DNA from: Catenovulum sp. 2E275
GTDB lineage: Bacteria > Pseudomonadota > Gammaproteobacteria > Enterobacterales > Alteromonadaceae
Reading direction: 5' to 3'
NCBI RefSeq assembly: GCF_025515275.1
Contig: NZ_JAOPFU010000023.1
Coordinates: 1-59,681 of the forward strand
Length of the DNA stretch: 59,681 nt
How positions within the stretch are numbered: position 1 is the first letter of the stretch; the number at the start of each line of letters is the position of its first letter. The position numbers and the translations under genes were made by a program. This document shows positions 44,354-54,299 of this stretch, one piece after another. Below the pieces are notes generated by a model, which was not told the DNA's origin, made no database searches, and was given only the letters and a program-made list of their open reading frames with translations.

Positions 44354-47293
44354 TCAAGGTTTAGCAAATATTTCAATCAAAGGTTTAGGTTTAGCAATTG
44401 CATAACCTTGTGCGTAATCAACCCCAATGCTTTGTAATACCTTCAAAATTTGTTTTGACTCAACAAACTCAGCAACCGTATTCATTCCAATAGCTTTAGC
44501 CACCTCGTTAATTGATTTAACCATAGCTTGATCGATTGGCTCATCCAGCATGTCTTTGACAAAACTGCCATCGATTTTGACATAATCAACCGGCAGATTT
44601 TTTAAATACCCATAAGATGAGAAACCACTTCCAAAATCGTCTAATGCAAATGTACAGCCTAACTCTTTAAATACGCTGATAAAACTCAGCGTAGCATCTA
44701 ACTGTTGGATGGCCATTGACTCTGTAATTTCAAAACAAATTTTTTGATACGGAATTTGGTATTGCTCAAAACATTTAAGAATAAAACTTTGGATGTTTTC
44801 ATCTGCCAACGAGGGGCCTGATAAGTTAATTGCACATTTGGCTAATTGCTCGATATGGTGTGGGTTTTGAGCCAAAAATTGAAAGTATTCTTCAATTACC
44901 CACTGGTCAATTTGAGGCATTAAACCGTAACGCTCGGCAGCAGATAAAAATTGAGCAGGTGAAATAAACTGGTCACTTTTATCTCTCATTCTTAATAATA
45001 CTTCGTAATGTTTTAAATCAGACCGGCTTTGTATCGCCAAAATAGGCTGAGCAAATAAACAAAAACGGTTTTGCTCTAACGCCTGTTTAATTTCACCGAC
45101 CTGATGCATTTCGTCATGCCGATCTTTTACATCTTTATCGGTGCGGGTATAAGCGTGAATCCGGTTTCTGCCTTTTTCTTTAGCGGCATAACAAGCAGTA
45201 TCAGCAATACTAAGCGCTTCTTCAAAGCTATATTCATCTTGTCCGAGTGTGATCATGCCAATACTGACCCCCAGTGTGAATATTTGCTCGTTCCAGCTAA
45301 AGCGAAAATTTTGCACTGCTTGTTTTAAATCTTGAGCTATTTCTAATGCTTGCTCGTCGATACAATTAGGTAATAACACCCCAAACTCGTCTCCACCTAA
45401 CCGCGCAATATGACCTTTTTTGTTTAATATCATTTTAAGTTCACTGGTTAGTTGTTTAAGCATGGCATCGCCAGCTTTATGACCACAGGTATCATTAACT
45501 AATTTAAATTGGTCCAAATCCATATAAAGTAATGAATGTAATGCCTGATTTGTTTTACTACGTTTGATGATTTCAGTAATCAATAGCTCAAACGCATGGC
45601 GGTTTAATAAACCGGTTAAAGAATCATGTTTGGCAATAAATTCTAATTTAGCATCGGCTCGTTTACGTGAACTGACATCAATGATTGAGCCAATTAAAAT
45701 TTCACCAACATCTGGATCGTCTTGATAGCGTAAGCAAATAGAAACCCAAATATTCTTTTGCTGGCGGGTGCGCCAAAGTGCTTCAAAGTTGAGCACCTGA
45801 CCGGATTCTTTGGCTTTGGCTAACAATTGTGTTCTGGCATTTAAATCAACATAAAAATCTTTCATGTTGGTTTTATTATTGATCAAATCAGCAAGACTGG
45901 TAATCCCCAATAGTTCACAAAACGCTTTGTTAGCATGCAGAATCTGCCCATCAACAGTAGATGTATAATGCCCTTCAACTGCAAACTGATAGATATCGTA
46001 AAACTGCTGATAATAATGTGTCGCATCTAACTGGGCTTTGAGCATGTCTTTACGTGCTTGACGAATTCTGTCGTGCAGTACATTAAATAAAACAAAAAAA
46101 GTAAAGAACTGAGAAAATATTATGCTGTATTCAGTAAAGTTATTGTGCACAACATAATCAAACCGGTTTAAGATAAATAATAATGCTGATGCGCCAATCA
46201 CAAATAAACACAATAAATAACCTTTACTTGCGGTTGTTTTATTTAAGCTAATTAAACCAGCAAACACTAAAAAGACACAAGTGATTGAAAATAAAATAAT
46301 CACCAATTGGATTCGATAAAAATGCGGCATAAACACAAAAATAGTAGCGCTAATAAAACAGGCCAGAATCAAAACCGAAATTGCTTTATACAGTAAATGA
46401 TTACGCTCTTTTAACTGCAAAAACAATATGCTGAAAATATTAATAAATCCTAAACCTGCCACTAAAGCGATCAAACTTAATGGCTGACTTAAGCCACCAT
46501 AAGCAGGCCAAAAGTATTCAAATGCAAACCCTTTGGTTGCACTGTAAAAAATAAAAAAGCAAAGGCTATAAAGCGCATAATACACAAAACTTAACTCGCG
46601 ATAACTGAGCGCAATAAACACAGCAAATGCGGCTATGATGCACAATGTGCCTAAACATAAACCAAATACCAGACTCAACGTTTTTTCTTTTTCAATAAAC
46701 TCCGCTTTAGAATGCAAGCTAAGCGGTAAAAACATAAAACTATCATTTTTTAATTGCAGATAAATACGTTGTGGGGCTTGCGGCTCAAATGGTTTTAAAG
46801 CAAAAACAAATGCCCGGTGTGCAATCTTTCTTTGATAATAAGCTTGTTCAACACTACTTTCACCAATTTGAGTTAGTTCACCAGTTAGCTGGTTTTGCTG
46901 ATATACAGCAACAAAATCCAGCAAAGGGTAATCTAAATAAAGGTATAAAATATCTGAGTTGCGATTGCCCTGCGCTGGCTGACAAGCCAAATCAAAATAC
47001 AACCAATAAAATTGATTACTCCGGTTTAATGATGGGATATCCTGCGAGCTAGTTTGCCATGTTAATTGGTTAGTTTGACTGATTAATTGTTCGATTGAGG
47101 TGATATCATCGGAAACAATATATTTAAGATAACGGCCTAACTTGATTGAAGGTTGAGTTTGTCTGTCTGGATACTGACACTGTTCAAGCATAACCTGATT
47201 GGCTAGCTCATTGGTATTTGCTGGCTCACTGGCAATTAATGTCTGGCACAGCAAAATAAGCGGTAATACCAACCAATAATAAGACAATTTCAT
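44354..47293 (-). CDS. 7TMR-DISM / PAS / GGDEF / EAL sensor protein
   Basis: A 979-residue sensor. After a signal peptide (1-21), residues 40-190 form a 7TMR-DISMED2-like periplasmic domain, often carbohydrate-binding, then seven TM helices (about 205-405), a PAS domain (about 430-550), GGDEF and EAL. The cyclase motif is intact (ARLGGDEF, near 630); the I-site slot reads NKKG, so product inhibition is unlikely. The EAL domain keeps EVLLRM, DDFGSGFSS, VKIDGSFVKD and QGYAIAKP, consistent with phosphodiesterase activity. It may link an extracellular ligand to c-di-GMP and the pili or exopolysaccharide. The nuclease gene follows with no gap. Confidence 0.93.
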   Translation of the reverse strand: MKLSYYWLVLPLILLCQTLIASEPANTNELANQVMLEQCQYPDRQTQPSIKLGRYLKYIVSDDITSIEQLISQTNQLTWQTSSQDIPSLNRSNQFYWLYFDLACQPAQGNRNSDILYLYLDYPLLDFVAVYQQNQLTGELTQIGESSVEQAYYQRKIAHRAFVFALKPFEPQAPQRIYLQLKNDSFMFLPLSLHSKAEFIEKEKTLSLVFGLCLGTLCIIAAFAVFIALSYRELSFVYYALYSLCFFIFYSATKGFAFEYFWPAYGGLSQPLSLIALVAGLGFINIFSILFLQLKERNHLLYKAISVLILACFISATIFVFMPHFYRIQLVIILFSITCVFLVFAGLISLNKTTASKGYLLCLFVIGASALLFILNRFDYVVHNNFTEYSIIFSQFFTFFVLFNVLHDRIRQARKDMLKAQLDATHYYQQFYDIYQFAVEGHYTSTVDGQILHANKAFCELLGITSLADLINNKTNMKDFYVDLNARTQLLAKAKESGQVLNFEALWRTRQQKNIWVSICLRYQDDPDVGEILIGSIIDVSSRKRADAKLEFIAKHDSLTGLLNRHAFELLITEIIKRSKTNQALHSLLYMDLDQFKLVNDTCGHKAGDAMLKQLTSELKMILNKKGHIARLGGDEFGVLLPNCIDEQALEIAQDLKQAVQNFRFSWNEQIFTLGVSIGMITLGQDEYSFEEALSIADTACYAAKEKGRNRIHAYTRTDKDVKDRHDEMHQVGEIKQALEQNRFCLFAQPILAIQSRSDLKHYEVLLRMRDKSDQFISPAQFLSAAERYGLMPQIDQWVIEEYFQFLAQNPHHIEQLAKCAINLSGPSLADENIQSFILKCFEQYQIPYQKICFEITESMAIQQLDATLSFISVFKELGCTFALDDFGSGFSSYGYLKNLPVDYVKIDGSFVKDMLDEPIDQAMVKSINEVAKAIGMNTVAEFVESKQILKVLQSIGVDYAQGYAIAKPKPLIEIFAKP

Positions 47294-47437
47294 TTTAATT
47301 GTTATCTGCTTTAATTCAAAAACTAAAGGTTTATTAAAGGCCGGAACAGCATAAATCTAGCAGCTTAAATAACCACATTTACAAAGTATCCCCGTACTAC
47401 TTCAATCGCATTTAAGGCAGCACGGGTATATTAAACA

Positions 47438-47812
47438 CTATACAGTTTTTGAATTTAAATAATCCAGTAGCCAAAGAGCAAAACTGGCATTTTTTGGTTT
47501 ATTTTTTGGATTATTGTCTGAACAGATTAAGTTTTGTTCAAAATTTAATCCGTCATCATATTCAAACCAACAAGACTCAGATAAACTTTCAACATGAAAA
47601 TAAAAATATACCTGATCTAACGATAGCCGCCAACTTACCCGATCTGCTCCGGTAATACACTCCAAAATAGTAAACTGATAAGTATTCAGCCAATGATTAA
47701 ATAAGGTTTCAATTTTTTCCCACTCAGGCCAGCTTTGAAGCTGCCCGATTAAAATATTTGACCCTTGTTCTTGCTGTGCAACTTGCAGCTCAAATTGAAT
47801 TAACTGCTGCAT
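47438..47812 (-). CDS. Small acidic protein of unknown function (possibly DUF3630)
   Basis: A 124-residue protein. I start it at the ATG at 47812, with GGAAA 5 nt upstream, rather than a GTG at 47836; it overlaps the selO 3' end by 13 bp, so it is translationally coupled to selO. The central stretch (ADRVSWRLSLDQVYFYFHVESLSESCWFE) recalls the DUF3630 family of Shewanella and Alteromonas, but I am not certain. It is acidic, has many aromatic residues and no signal or TM segment. Confidence 0.6.
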   Translation of the reverse strand: MQQLIQFELQVAQQEQGSNILIGQLQSWPEWEKIETLFNHWLNTYQFTILECITGADRVSWRLSLDQVYFYFHVESLSESCWFEYDDGLNFEQNLICSDNNPKNKPKNASFALWLLDYLNSKTV

Positions 47813-49233
47813 GATATTTCCAACTGCTGCGCCCACTGAGGCGCATTATCAGCAAAATGCTGTTTATCTTTTTGCGTGGTAAAAGGATTTTTAAGTAACT
47901 CAAATAATTCATTTACCTGCGAAAAATCTCCTTTTTCAGCAGCCTCAATTGCATTTTGAGCTAAATAATTGCGCAAAATATAGTTAGGATTGACTTTTTG
48001 CATACATTTAAAGCGCTCATCAGCCGAGATATCTTGCTGATTAACCCGGCGTAAATAAGCATTAATCCACGCCATATTTTGCTCTGTTGCGCCAAACCAA
48101 GCCATTAATTCAGCTTGCTCATCTGTTTCGGATAACAGGCGAAAGGTATTGGTAAAATCCAGTTGATGTTGTTGCATTAAATCAAGCAACTGACCTAATA
48201 ACGGTTGATCTTGTGGTTGCCAGTCAGTTAATCCTAATTTTTGCTGCATTAAATCTCGGTAATGCACTAAAAACTCGGGTTCATATTCCTGTAAGGCTGC
48301 TTTTAATTCATCTATTGATAAAATGCCTGAAAAAGCATGTGCTAAACAATTTAAATTCCAAAGCCCAATGCTTGGTTGGCGATTAAAAGCATAACGCCCT
48401 GAATGATCGGAATGATTACAAATAAAGTTCTCTTGGTATGCATCTAAAAAAGCATAAGGACCAAAATCAAAAGTAATGCCCAAAATAGACATATTGTCTG
48501 AATTCATTACCCCATGACAAAAACCATAAGCTTGCCATTTAGCAATTAATTGAGCAGTGCGGATTACAATTTGTCTGAAAAAAGCCAGTTCCGGCTTAGG
48601 CTCAGCCAAGCATTCTGTAAAATAATGCGCAATGCAAAAATCTACTAGCTTTTTAAGCTCATCGGTTTGTTTACTATGAAATAAATATTCAAAATGGCCA
48701 AAGCGGATATGTGAACGGCAAACTCTGGTGCAAATAGCAGCTTGTTCTTGAGTTTCCCGGTAGACTGGATTTTCACCCACTGTCAGCGCTAATGCCCGAC
48801 TACTCGGAATGCCCAAATAATGCAGCGCTTCACAGGCTAAAAATTCTCGAATTGACGAGCGCAATACAGCTCTACCATCACCACCACGGGAATAGGGGGT
48901 TGGACCAGCCCCTTTCAAATGTAAATCCCAATTTAAGCCATCTTCAGCAATCACTTCGCCTAATAATAAGCCTCTGCCATCACCTAAATCAGGATTATAA
49001 TAACCAAATTGATGACCAGTATATTTTTGCGCAAGTGGCTGCATACCCTCAATTACCGCCTGACCAGAAAATACTTGAAGAAAATCAGCGTCACGGATTC
49101 TCTGCTCAGATAAACCTAAAAAGTTAGCCAGTTCTTGATTTTTGCACACTAGCATAGGGTTAGCTAAAGCCATTGGCATTTGGCTATGGTAGTGATTAGG
49201 AAATGTTTGATAATAAAGGTTATTAAAATGCAT
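47800..49233 (-). CDS. selO: SelO protein AMPylase (YdiU)
   Basis: A 477-residue pseudokinase-fold enzyme that transfers AMP to Ser, Thr or Tyr of proteins, linked to redox stress. Motifs: QKYTGHQFGYYNPDLGDGRGLLLGE, WDLHLKGAGPTPYSRGGDGRAVLRSSIREFL and HGVMNSDNMSILGITFDFGPYAFLD with the metal-binding Asp. It ends SCSS; the C-terminal Cys (Sec in some bacteria) forms a disulfide that regulates the enzyme. Length is normal. It is followed by an overlapping small gene and preceded by ilvY on the same strand. Confidence 0.95.
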   Translation of the reverse strand: MHFNNLYYQTFPNHYHSQMPMALANPMLVCKNQELANFLGLSEQRIRDADFLQVFSGQAVIEGMQPLAQKYTGHQFGYYNPDLGDGRGLLLGEVIAEDGLNWDLHLKGAGPTPYSRGGDGRAVLRSSIREFLACEALHYLGIPSSRALALTVGENPVYRETQEQAAICTRVCRSHIRFGHFEYLFHSKQTDELKKLVDFCIAHYFTECLAEPKPELAFFRQIVIRTAQLIAKWQAYGFCHGVMNSDNMSILGITFDFGPYAFLDAYQENFICNHSDHSGRYAFNRQPSIGLWNLNCLAHAFSGILSIDELKAALQEYEPEFLVHYRDLMQQKLGLTDWQPQDQPLLGQLLDLMQQHQLDFTNTFRLLSETDEQAELMAWFGATEQNMAWINAYLRRVNQQDISADERFKCMQKVNPNYILRNYLAQNAIEAAEKGDFSQVNELFELLKNPFTTQKDKQHFADNAPQWAQQLEISCSS

Positions 49234-49290
49234 AGGCGGCTGATAAATTATGGATGAAAAATATAAATTTTAAATTCACGAAATTGACGT

Positions 49291-50202
49291 TTATGAAGCT
49301 TGATATTGACTTAACTCACTGCCAATGCTGATAACTTCCTGCCAAAAAGCAGCAACCAAAGGCTCAACTAAATGTTTGTGCAAACAACAAACGCCCAGTT
49401 CAAATGGCTCAAGATCGGCGCCCGCTTCTAGTTTTTTTACCTTATCACGCACAGGGCTATTTGCAATCACAATGTCTGGTGCAAGCCCAATTCCGCATCC
49501 TAAAGCGACCATAGAAACAATCGCCTCATGACCTGCGACTGTGGCATAAATATTCGGTTTAATATGATGCGCTCTAAACCATTTGTCGCTACGGCTGCGA
49601 GTTAATCCGGCATCGGCCATAATAAATGGAATACTCTGCCAGTCTGGCGCTTGCGATGATAATTTACGACCGATCTCACAATCGGAACTCGGCCCGATTA
49701 AGGAAAAAGGAATATTATCTATCGTATGAAATGCCATATTATTAGCTAAATGCTCAGGCCGCGCAGATAGGGCAATATCCACCGAACCATCGGCAATTTT
49801 GTGCATAGCTAAAGACGCAGCTCCGGTCTCCAGCAATATTTCAATATTAGGATAAGTTTGGCTCACCCTGGCTAAAATTGGTGGAATATGTGAATAACAA
49901 GCAGTGACAGAACAAAAAACTTTTAGCTGACCTTTTAACGCTTTACCTGTAGTTTGTGTATCTTGTTTAAAGCTTTGCCAAGCATCTAACGTTTGTCTGG
50001 CAAATGCCAAAAATTGCATGCCAGCTTCGGTTAATACAACACTGCGGTTATCTCTTTCAAGTAATACACAACCGGCTTCATCTTCCAGTCTTTTTATCAT
50101 CCGACTCAAGGTTGGTGCACTGGTATGCATAGCTTCAGCTGTTTTTGCAAAATGCAGCGTTTCACTTAAATGAATAAAACATCTTAATGATTTAAGCTCC
50201 AT
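49291..50202 (-). CDS. ilvY: IlvY, LysR-family activator of ilvC
   Basis: A 303-residue LysR-type regulator. The N-terminal HTH is MELKSLRCFIHLSETLHFAKTAEAMHTSAPTLSRMIKRLE. The effector domain matches E. coli IlvY closely: LKVFCSVTACYSHIPPIL, IPFIMADAGLTRSRSDKWFR, IYATVAGHEAIVSMVALGCGIGL and LEPFELGVC. IlvY senses acetolactate or acetohydroxybutyrate and turns on ilvC. In E. coli it is directly divergent from ilvC, but here a 2.1-kb yjbH gene lies between them, so the operator in front of ilvC must act at a distance from ilvY. Confidence 0.93.
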   Translation of the reverse strand: MELKSLRCFIHLSETLHFAKTAEAMHTSAPTLSRMIKRLEDEAGCVLLERDNRSVVLTEAGMQFLAFARQTLDAWQSFKQDTQTTGKALKGQLKVFCSVTACYSHIPPILARVSQTYPNIEILLETGAASLAMHKIADGSVDIALSARPEHLANNMAFHTIDNIPFSLIGPSSDCEIGRKLSSQAPDWQSIPFIMADAGLTRSRSDKWFRAHHIKPNIYATVAGHEAIVSMVALGCGIGLAPDIVIANSPVRDKVKKLEAGADLEPFELGVCCLHKHLVEPLVAAFWQEVISIGSELSQYQAS

Positions 50203-50263
50203 TGCTAGCCTCTACGCATAATTTGACAGGAAAATTAATAAAACAACTGGCGGGAAATAAAGT

Positions 50264-50289
50264 TGTGTGAGCCTAAGTTGGCCCACACA
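50264..50289 (-). terminator. Terminator after yjbH
   Basis: TGTGTG-A-GCC (50264-50273) pairs with GGC-C-CACACA (50280-50289), one A/C mismatch, loop TAAGTT. On the minus strand it is followed by a T-rich run. Confidence 0.65.
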
Positions 50290-50301
50290 GTTAATTTACA
50301 A

Positions 50302-52383
50302 TTATCTCAATTCAAAATAAGCGCTTCTTAATCTATCCTGATTCTGATAAATATAACTTAAACCACTGCGATCAAAGTTATTAAAGTGATTGCTTAAATT
50401 GTAGAAGTTTCTCGCTTCATCCGCCAAACCAAAAGTTAAACCGTTATGCTCTTCACCAACTAAGGTATGAAGCACATAGCTCCAATCCGCTCGGCCTCGG
50501 ATATTAATATAACGAGAATTAAAGTCTTTACGTGGCCCTAGTGGCACAGTAAACCCTATACCGACTTGTTTCTGATAATCATCTTCGTAATTAAATGCGC
50601 TTAAACCAGATAACGCACCTTTGGTCGCTTTAAAAGAAAAGTTCACTTCAACATCATCAAAGTGACGACTTGCGATTAAATGCCAGCCTTTATCACCAGA
50701 CCAGTATTTACCATATTTAATGAGGAAACTGGAATCTAAATCAGAAGAATAATATCTGTATTTGGCCACCTGTACTTTTCTGTCACTACCCTGGGGCATT
50801 TTTCGATAGCATTGAATTAGCATTGTATTAGGGTCATTCACACAATTTCGGTCCCAACCCCAGACCTCTTCACCATCAAATTTATAATCACCTGCATACA
50901 CCGAAACACGATGAGCACCATTGTTGCTTATCCAATCAGCTTCAATACTGGTTTGTATAAAGTCTTGATCAAACTGGCCATAATTAAATAAAACTCGGCT
51001 ATTATAAGGTAAGTTAAACGCTTGGTGGAAAGTGGCATTTAATAAAGCTGAATCCGGTTGGCGACCACTGGCAAACGCACGGCCATCTCTGTAGTCTTCA
51101 GATTCAAATAACTGATTAATATGCAATGCAGTGAAAGCAGCGCCTTTCCATAAAGGAATTTCGGCATGCGTTGCTAGCGCAACCGAATAATCAAGCATAC
51201 CCACTTCAGTACCTACGGTACTATTAATATGAGGGTATAAAGTAAGCCTAGGTTTTAATAAAAAGCTGTCTTCATTCTCATACCAATTTACATCAGCTGC
51301 ATAAGCTTGTGTTTTCAGTTTTAAACTATCACCTTTTAAGAAAGCTCGGTATTGAGCTAAGTTGCCGGAAATAGAATCTACAACCATCCCAGTTTGAGTA
51401 ATTCGTACAGTAAAATCAGTCACTTGTTCAGGTGAGTATTGGCTAATTAAACCTAAAACCACACCATAAGTGTCAATTAAATTGGTTGTATAAACAGAGT
51501 TTTCAACCTCAATAACAATATGACTTGGTGTTGCCAAACCAATTTTAAAATCTTCAAAATCACGTCTGACTAACGCTTTATTTAATAAGTTTAAATTTTG
51601 AGCTATATCCGAGTTTTGTACTTTTTGGGCTGGTGTTGTCACTATATTTAGCTGAGCAGGCTCTATGTCATCTGCTTGTCGTTGCAAAGGGAAATTAAGG
51701 CCAACAGAATAGAATCTTTCATCGCCTAAGCCTTCATCACTGGCTCCCAGCATCACTTTTGAAATAACCTGAGTACCGCCTAACCAAGCTTTAGGCGTCG
51801 CAAGCTCAACCCCATAGTTTGTACTACTAGCATCATATTCCGCTACCAATGCACCCCATTCATAAGGTTGCCATTTTATTGCAGCAAAAGTGCCATCGAT
51901 TCTGTCTAGCGCTGAGTCACTTTTCCCCATACCAGCCGAGATATCTAAGTTATAATCAGCAAAATATTTAGAGGCAACAATAAAACGAGCATCATAGTGA
52001 TTAGCTGCACCACCTAAATCTTGAACCCCTACAGCTAACTTAAACCAGTCATCTGGAATAAAAGGAATTTGAACTTTTATATTTGCAGATAAGTCTGAAC
52101 TGCCGTCTGTATCATCCTCATAAGCCGATATGCGGGTCGATAATTCAACACTTTGCCAAAGTGAAACCCCAAATTGAAAATTAGGGGTATCCCGATACTG
52201 ACCACCTTTTTCAGTTAGGTTACTCTTAATAACGCTGCCGTAGCCCTCTTGTAGAGTAAAAGCGGTAGGCACATTAAAATAACCACCATAGCCATTTAAT
52301 GAAGGCTGCACAACAGGCTGCTCACTTGCTTGAACAAACCCAGAAGCCAAAAGCAGGCTAATCCCTGTAGATAATAAACGCAT
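50302..52383 (-). CDS. YjbH-family outer membrane protein (exopolysaccharide-associated)
   Basis: A 693-residue protein with a signal peptide (1-19, VQASEQ) and a YjbH domain. The start PSLNGYGGYFNVPTAFTLQEGYGSV, the repeated aromatic beta-strands and the C-terminal segment ending YFELR suggest an outer-membrane beta-barrel. YjbH belongs to the yjbEFGH operon for an extracellular polysaccharide in E. coli; here it stands without yjbE, F or G. GGTGAG precedes the ATG. It lies between ilvY and ilvC, with which it has no obvious metabolic tie. Confidence 0.85.
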   Translation of the reverse strand: MRLLSTGISLLLASGFVQASEQPVVQPSLNGYGGYFNVPTAFTLQEGYGSVIKSNLTEKGGQYRDTPNFQFGVSLWQSVELSTRISAYEDDTDGSSDLSANIKVQIPFIPDDWFKLAVGVQDLGGAANHYDARFIVASKYFADYNLDISAGMGKSDSALDRIDGTFAAIKWQPYEWGALVAEYDASSTNYGVELATPKAWLGGTQVISKVMLGASDEGLGDERFYSVGLNFPLQRQADDIEPAQLNIVTTPAQKVQNSDIAQNLNLLNKALVRRDFEDFKIGLATPSHIVIEVENSVYTTNLIDTYGVVLGLISQYSPEQVTDFTVRITQTGMVVDSISGNLAQYRAFLKGDSLKLKTQAYAADVNWYENEDSFLLKPRLTLYPHINSTVGTEVGMLDYSVALATHAEIPLWKGAAFTALHINQLFESEDYRDGRAFASGRQPDSALLNATFHQAFNLPYNSRVLFNYGQFDQDFIQTSIEADWISNNGAHRVSVYAGDYKFDGEEVWGWDRNCVNDPNTMLIQCYRKMPQGSDRKVQVAKYRYYSSDLDSSFLIKYGKYWSGDKGWHLIASRHFDDVEVNFSFKATKGALSGLSAFNYEDDYQKQVGIGFTVPLGPRKDFNSRYINIRGRADWSYVLHTLVGEEHNGLTFGLADEARNFYNLSNHFNNFDRSGLSYIYQNQDRLRSAYFELR

Positions 52384-52497
52384 ATCTCACCAATTTATTT
52401 ATATAATTTGAAAAACCGTATTTAACAGTAATTATAACCTGAACCTGTATTTGAACTAAACGACTAATTTTCATTCGGTTAAGATAACTTTGGATTA

Positions 52498-52527
52498 AGT
52501 ATTTCATTTAATGAAATACTGTTTTTT
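52498..52527 (+). promoter_or_regulatory. Palindrome with T-run in the ilvC leader region
   Basis: 10-bp perfect arms AGTATTTCAT (52498-52507) and ATGAAATACT (52511-52520), spacer TTA, then GTTTTTT (52521-52527). It looks like a terminator but nothing on this strand lies upstream, so it may be an attenuator, an operator, or a DNA-only structure. Confidence 0.55.
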
Positions 52528-52543
52528 AAATATATCACTTTAA

Positions 52544-52579
52544 GCAATACGGACAATACGGTAGAGTATTGCGCAATTG
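52544..52579. promoter_or_regulatory. Candidate IlvY operator upstream of ilvC
   Basis: GCAATAC (52544-52550), CAATAC (52554-52559) and GTATTGC (52566-52572), with the perfect palindrome ATTGCGCAAT (52568-52577). Paired T...A palindromes of this kind are usual LysR sites. The gap of about 84 bp to the ilvC start is compatible with activation. Confidence 0.5.
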
Positions 52580-52662
52580 TTTTAGCTACACTTTGAAAGT
52601 TAAAGTATTTAGCTAAAATTAAACCACTAATGTATTTAAAAACAATCTGTTAAGGATTAATC

Positions 52663-54153
52663 ATGGGTCAAAATTATTTTAATACGCTTAGTATGGCTGA
52701 AAAGCTAGAGCAGTTAGGTAAATGTCGTTTTATGGACCGTAGCGAATTCGCAAACGGTTGTGAAGCATTAAAAGGCAAAAAAGTTGTTATCGTAGGTTGT
52801 GGTGCTCAAGGTTTAAACCAAGGTTTAAACATGCGCGACTCTGGTTTAGACATTTCTTATGCTTTGCGTGAATCTGCAATTGAAGCTAAGCGTCAATCTT
52901 GGAAAAACGCTACTGAAAACGGCTTCACTGTTGGTACTTACGAAGAGTTAATTCCGACTGCTGATTTAGTATGTAACTTAACACCAGACAAACAACACAC
53001 TGCGGTTGTTGGTGCAGTAATGCCATTAATGAAACAAGGCGCAACTTTAGCTTACTCTCACGGTTTCAACATTGTTGAAGAAGGCATGCAAATTCGTGAT
53101 GATATCACTGTTATCATGTGTGCACCTAAGTGTCCTGGTTCTGAAGTACGTGAAGAATACAAGCGTGGTTTTGGTGTTCCTACACTTATCGCAGTTCACC
53201 CAGCTAACGATCCGCAAGGACACGGTTTAGAGTGGGCAAAAGCTTATGCTTCTGCAACTGGTGGTGATCGTGCAGGTGTACTTGAGTCTTCATTTGTTGC
53301 TGAAGTTAAGTCTGACTTAATGGGTGAGCAAACTATCCTGTGTGGTATGTTACAAACTGGCGCTATCTTAGGTTACGAAAAAATGATCGCTGATGGTGTT
53401 GATGCTGGTTACGCTTCTAAATTAATCCAATATGGTTGGGAAACTATCACTGAAGCGCTTAAATACGGCGGCATCACAGGTATGATGGACAGACTTTCTA
53501 ACCCTGCTAAAATCGAATGTTTTGCACTTGCTGGTGAGTTAAAAGAGACTTTGCGTCCTTTATTCCGCAAGCACATGGATGACATCATTACCGGTCACTT
53601 CTCTAAAACTATGATGGAAGACTGGGCAAACGATGATGTGAACTTATTAAAATGGCGTGCTGAAACTGCTGAAACTGCTTTCGAAAAATCATCTTCTCAA
53701 GAAGCGTCTATTGATGAGCAAGAATACTTCGACAACAACATCTTATTCGTTGCTATGGTAAAAGCGGGTGTTGAATTAGCATTCGAAGCTATGACTGAAG
53801 TAGGCATTATCGAAGAGTCAGCATATTACGAGTCTCTACATGAAACTCCGTTAATCGCTAATACGATTGCGCGTAAGAAATTGTATGAAATGAATGTAGT
53901 CATTTCTGATACAGCTGAGTATGGTTGTTACTTATTCGCTCACGCAGCTGTTCCATTATTAAAAGACTTCGTAAATAACTTAGACAGCGCATTTATTGGT
54001 CAATACAAAGCACCTAAGTCTAACTCTGTAGACAACGCGCTATTAGTACGTGTTAACGACGAAATCCGTAACCACCCTGTTGAGTGGGTTGGTCAAGAAT
54101 TACGTGGTTATATGACAGACATGAAAGCAATCGTCGATAAAAACGAAATCTAG
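52663..54153 (+). CDS. ilvC: Ketol-acid reductoisomerase, class II
   Basis: NADPH-dependent enzyme of valine, leucine and isoleucine synthesis. The 496 residues form the long class II type of enterobacteria. The Rossmann motif [21 protein letters not shown] (about 35-55) is followed by the duplicated knotted C-terminal domain, with acidic metal ligands in [15 protein letters not shown] and later SAEYGC-type sequence. Its codon use is the most biased of the window, a sign of high expression. It has AAGGAT upstream. Regulation by IlvY is likely. Confidence 0.98.
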   Translation: MGQNYFNTLSMAEKLEQLGKCRFMDRSEFANGCEALKGKKVVIVGCGAQGLNQGLNMRDSGLDISYALRESAIEAKRQSWKNATENGFTVGTYEELIPTADLVCNLTPDKQHTAVVGAVMPLMKQGATLAYSHGFNIVEEGMQIRDDITVIMCAPKCPGSEVREEYKRGFGVPTLIAVHPANDPQGHGLEWAKAYASATGGDRAGVLESSFVAEVKSDLMGEQTILCGMLQTGAILGYEKMIADGVDAGYASKLIQYGWETITEALKYGGITGMMDRLSNPAKIECFALAGELKETLRPLFRKHMDDIITGHFSKTMMEDWANDDVNLLKWRAETAETAFEKSSSQEASIDEQEYFDNNILFVAMVKAGVELAFEAMTEVGIIEESAYYESLHETPLIANTIARKKLYEMNVVISDTAEYGCYLFAHAAVPLLKDFVNNLDSAFIGQYKAPKSNSVDNALLVRVNDEIRNHPVEWVGQELRGYMTDMKAIVDKNEI

Positions 54154-54180
54154 AAACTTTTCTGTTATATAAGTTTAATT

Positions 54181-54210
54181 AAAAAAACCGGCTCTAATGC
54201 CGGTTTTTTT
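54181..54210 (+). terminator. Terminator after ilvC
   Basis: A-run plus ACCGGC (54181-54192) pairs with GCCGGT plus T-run (54199-54210), loop TCTAAT. Very strong intrinsic terminator. Confidence 0.95.
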
Positions 54211-54248
54211 GTATTTATAGTGTTATGAACTTTAAAAATCTTTAGGCA

Positions 54249-54279
54249 AAAAAAATCCCCGCTGAGCGAGGATTTTTAA
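54249..54279 (-). terminator. Terminator of the 54300 lipoprotein gene
   Basis: ATCC-C-CGC (54255-54262) pairs with GCG-A-GGAT (54266-54273) around a TGA loop, one C/A mismatch. On the minus strand it is followed by TTTTTTTGCC. Confidence 0.8.
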
Positions 54280-54299
54280 ACTTAATAAATTCAGAACTC

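Noticed and set aside
48792-49127. 111-residue ORF on the plus strand opposite selO
   Set aside because: Antisense to a conserved selO segment; low-complexity His-rich product; treated as a shadow.
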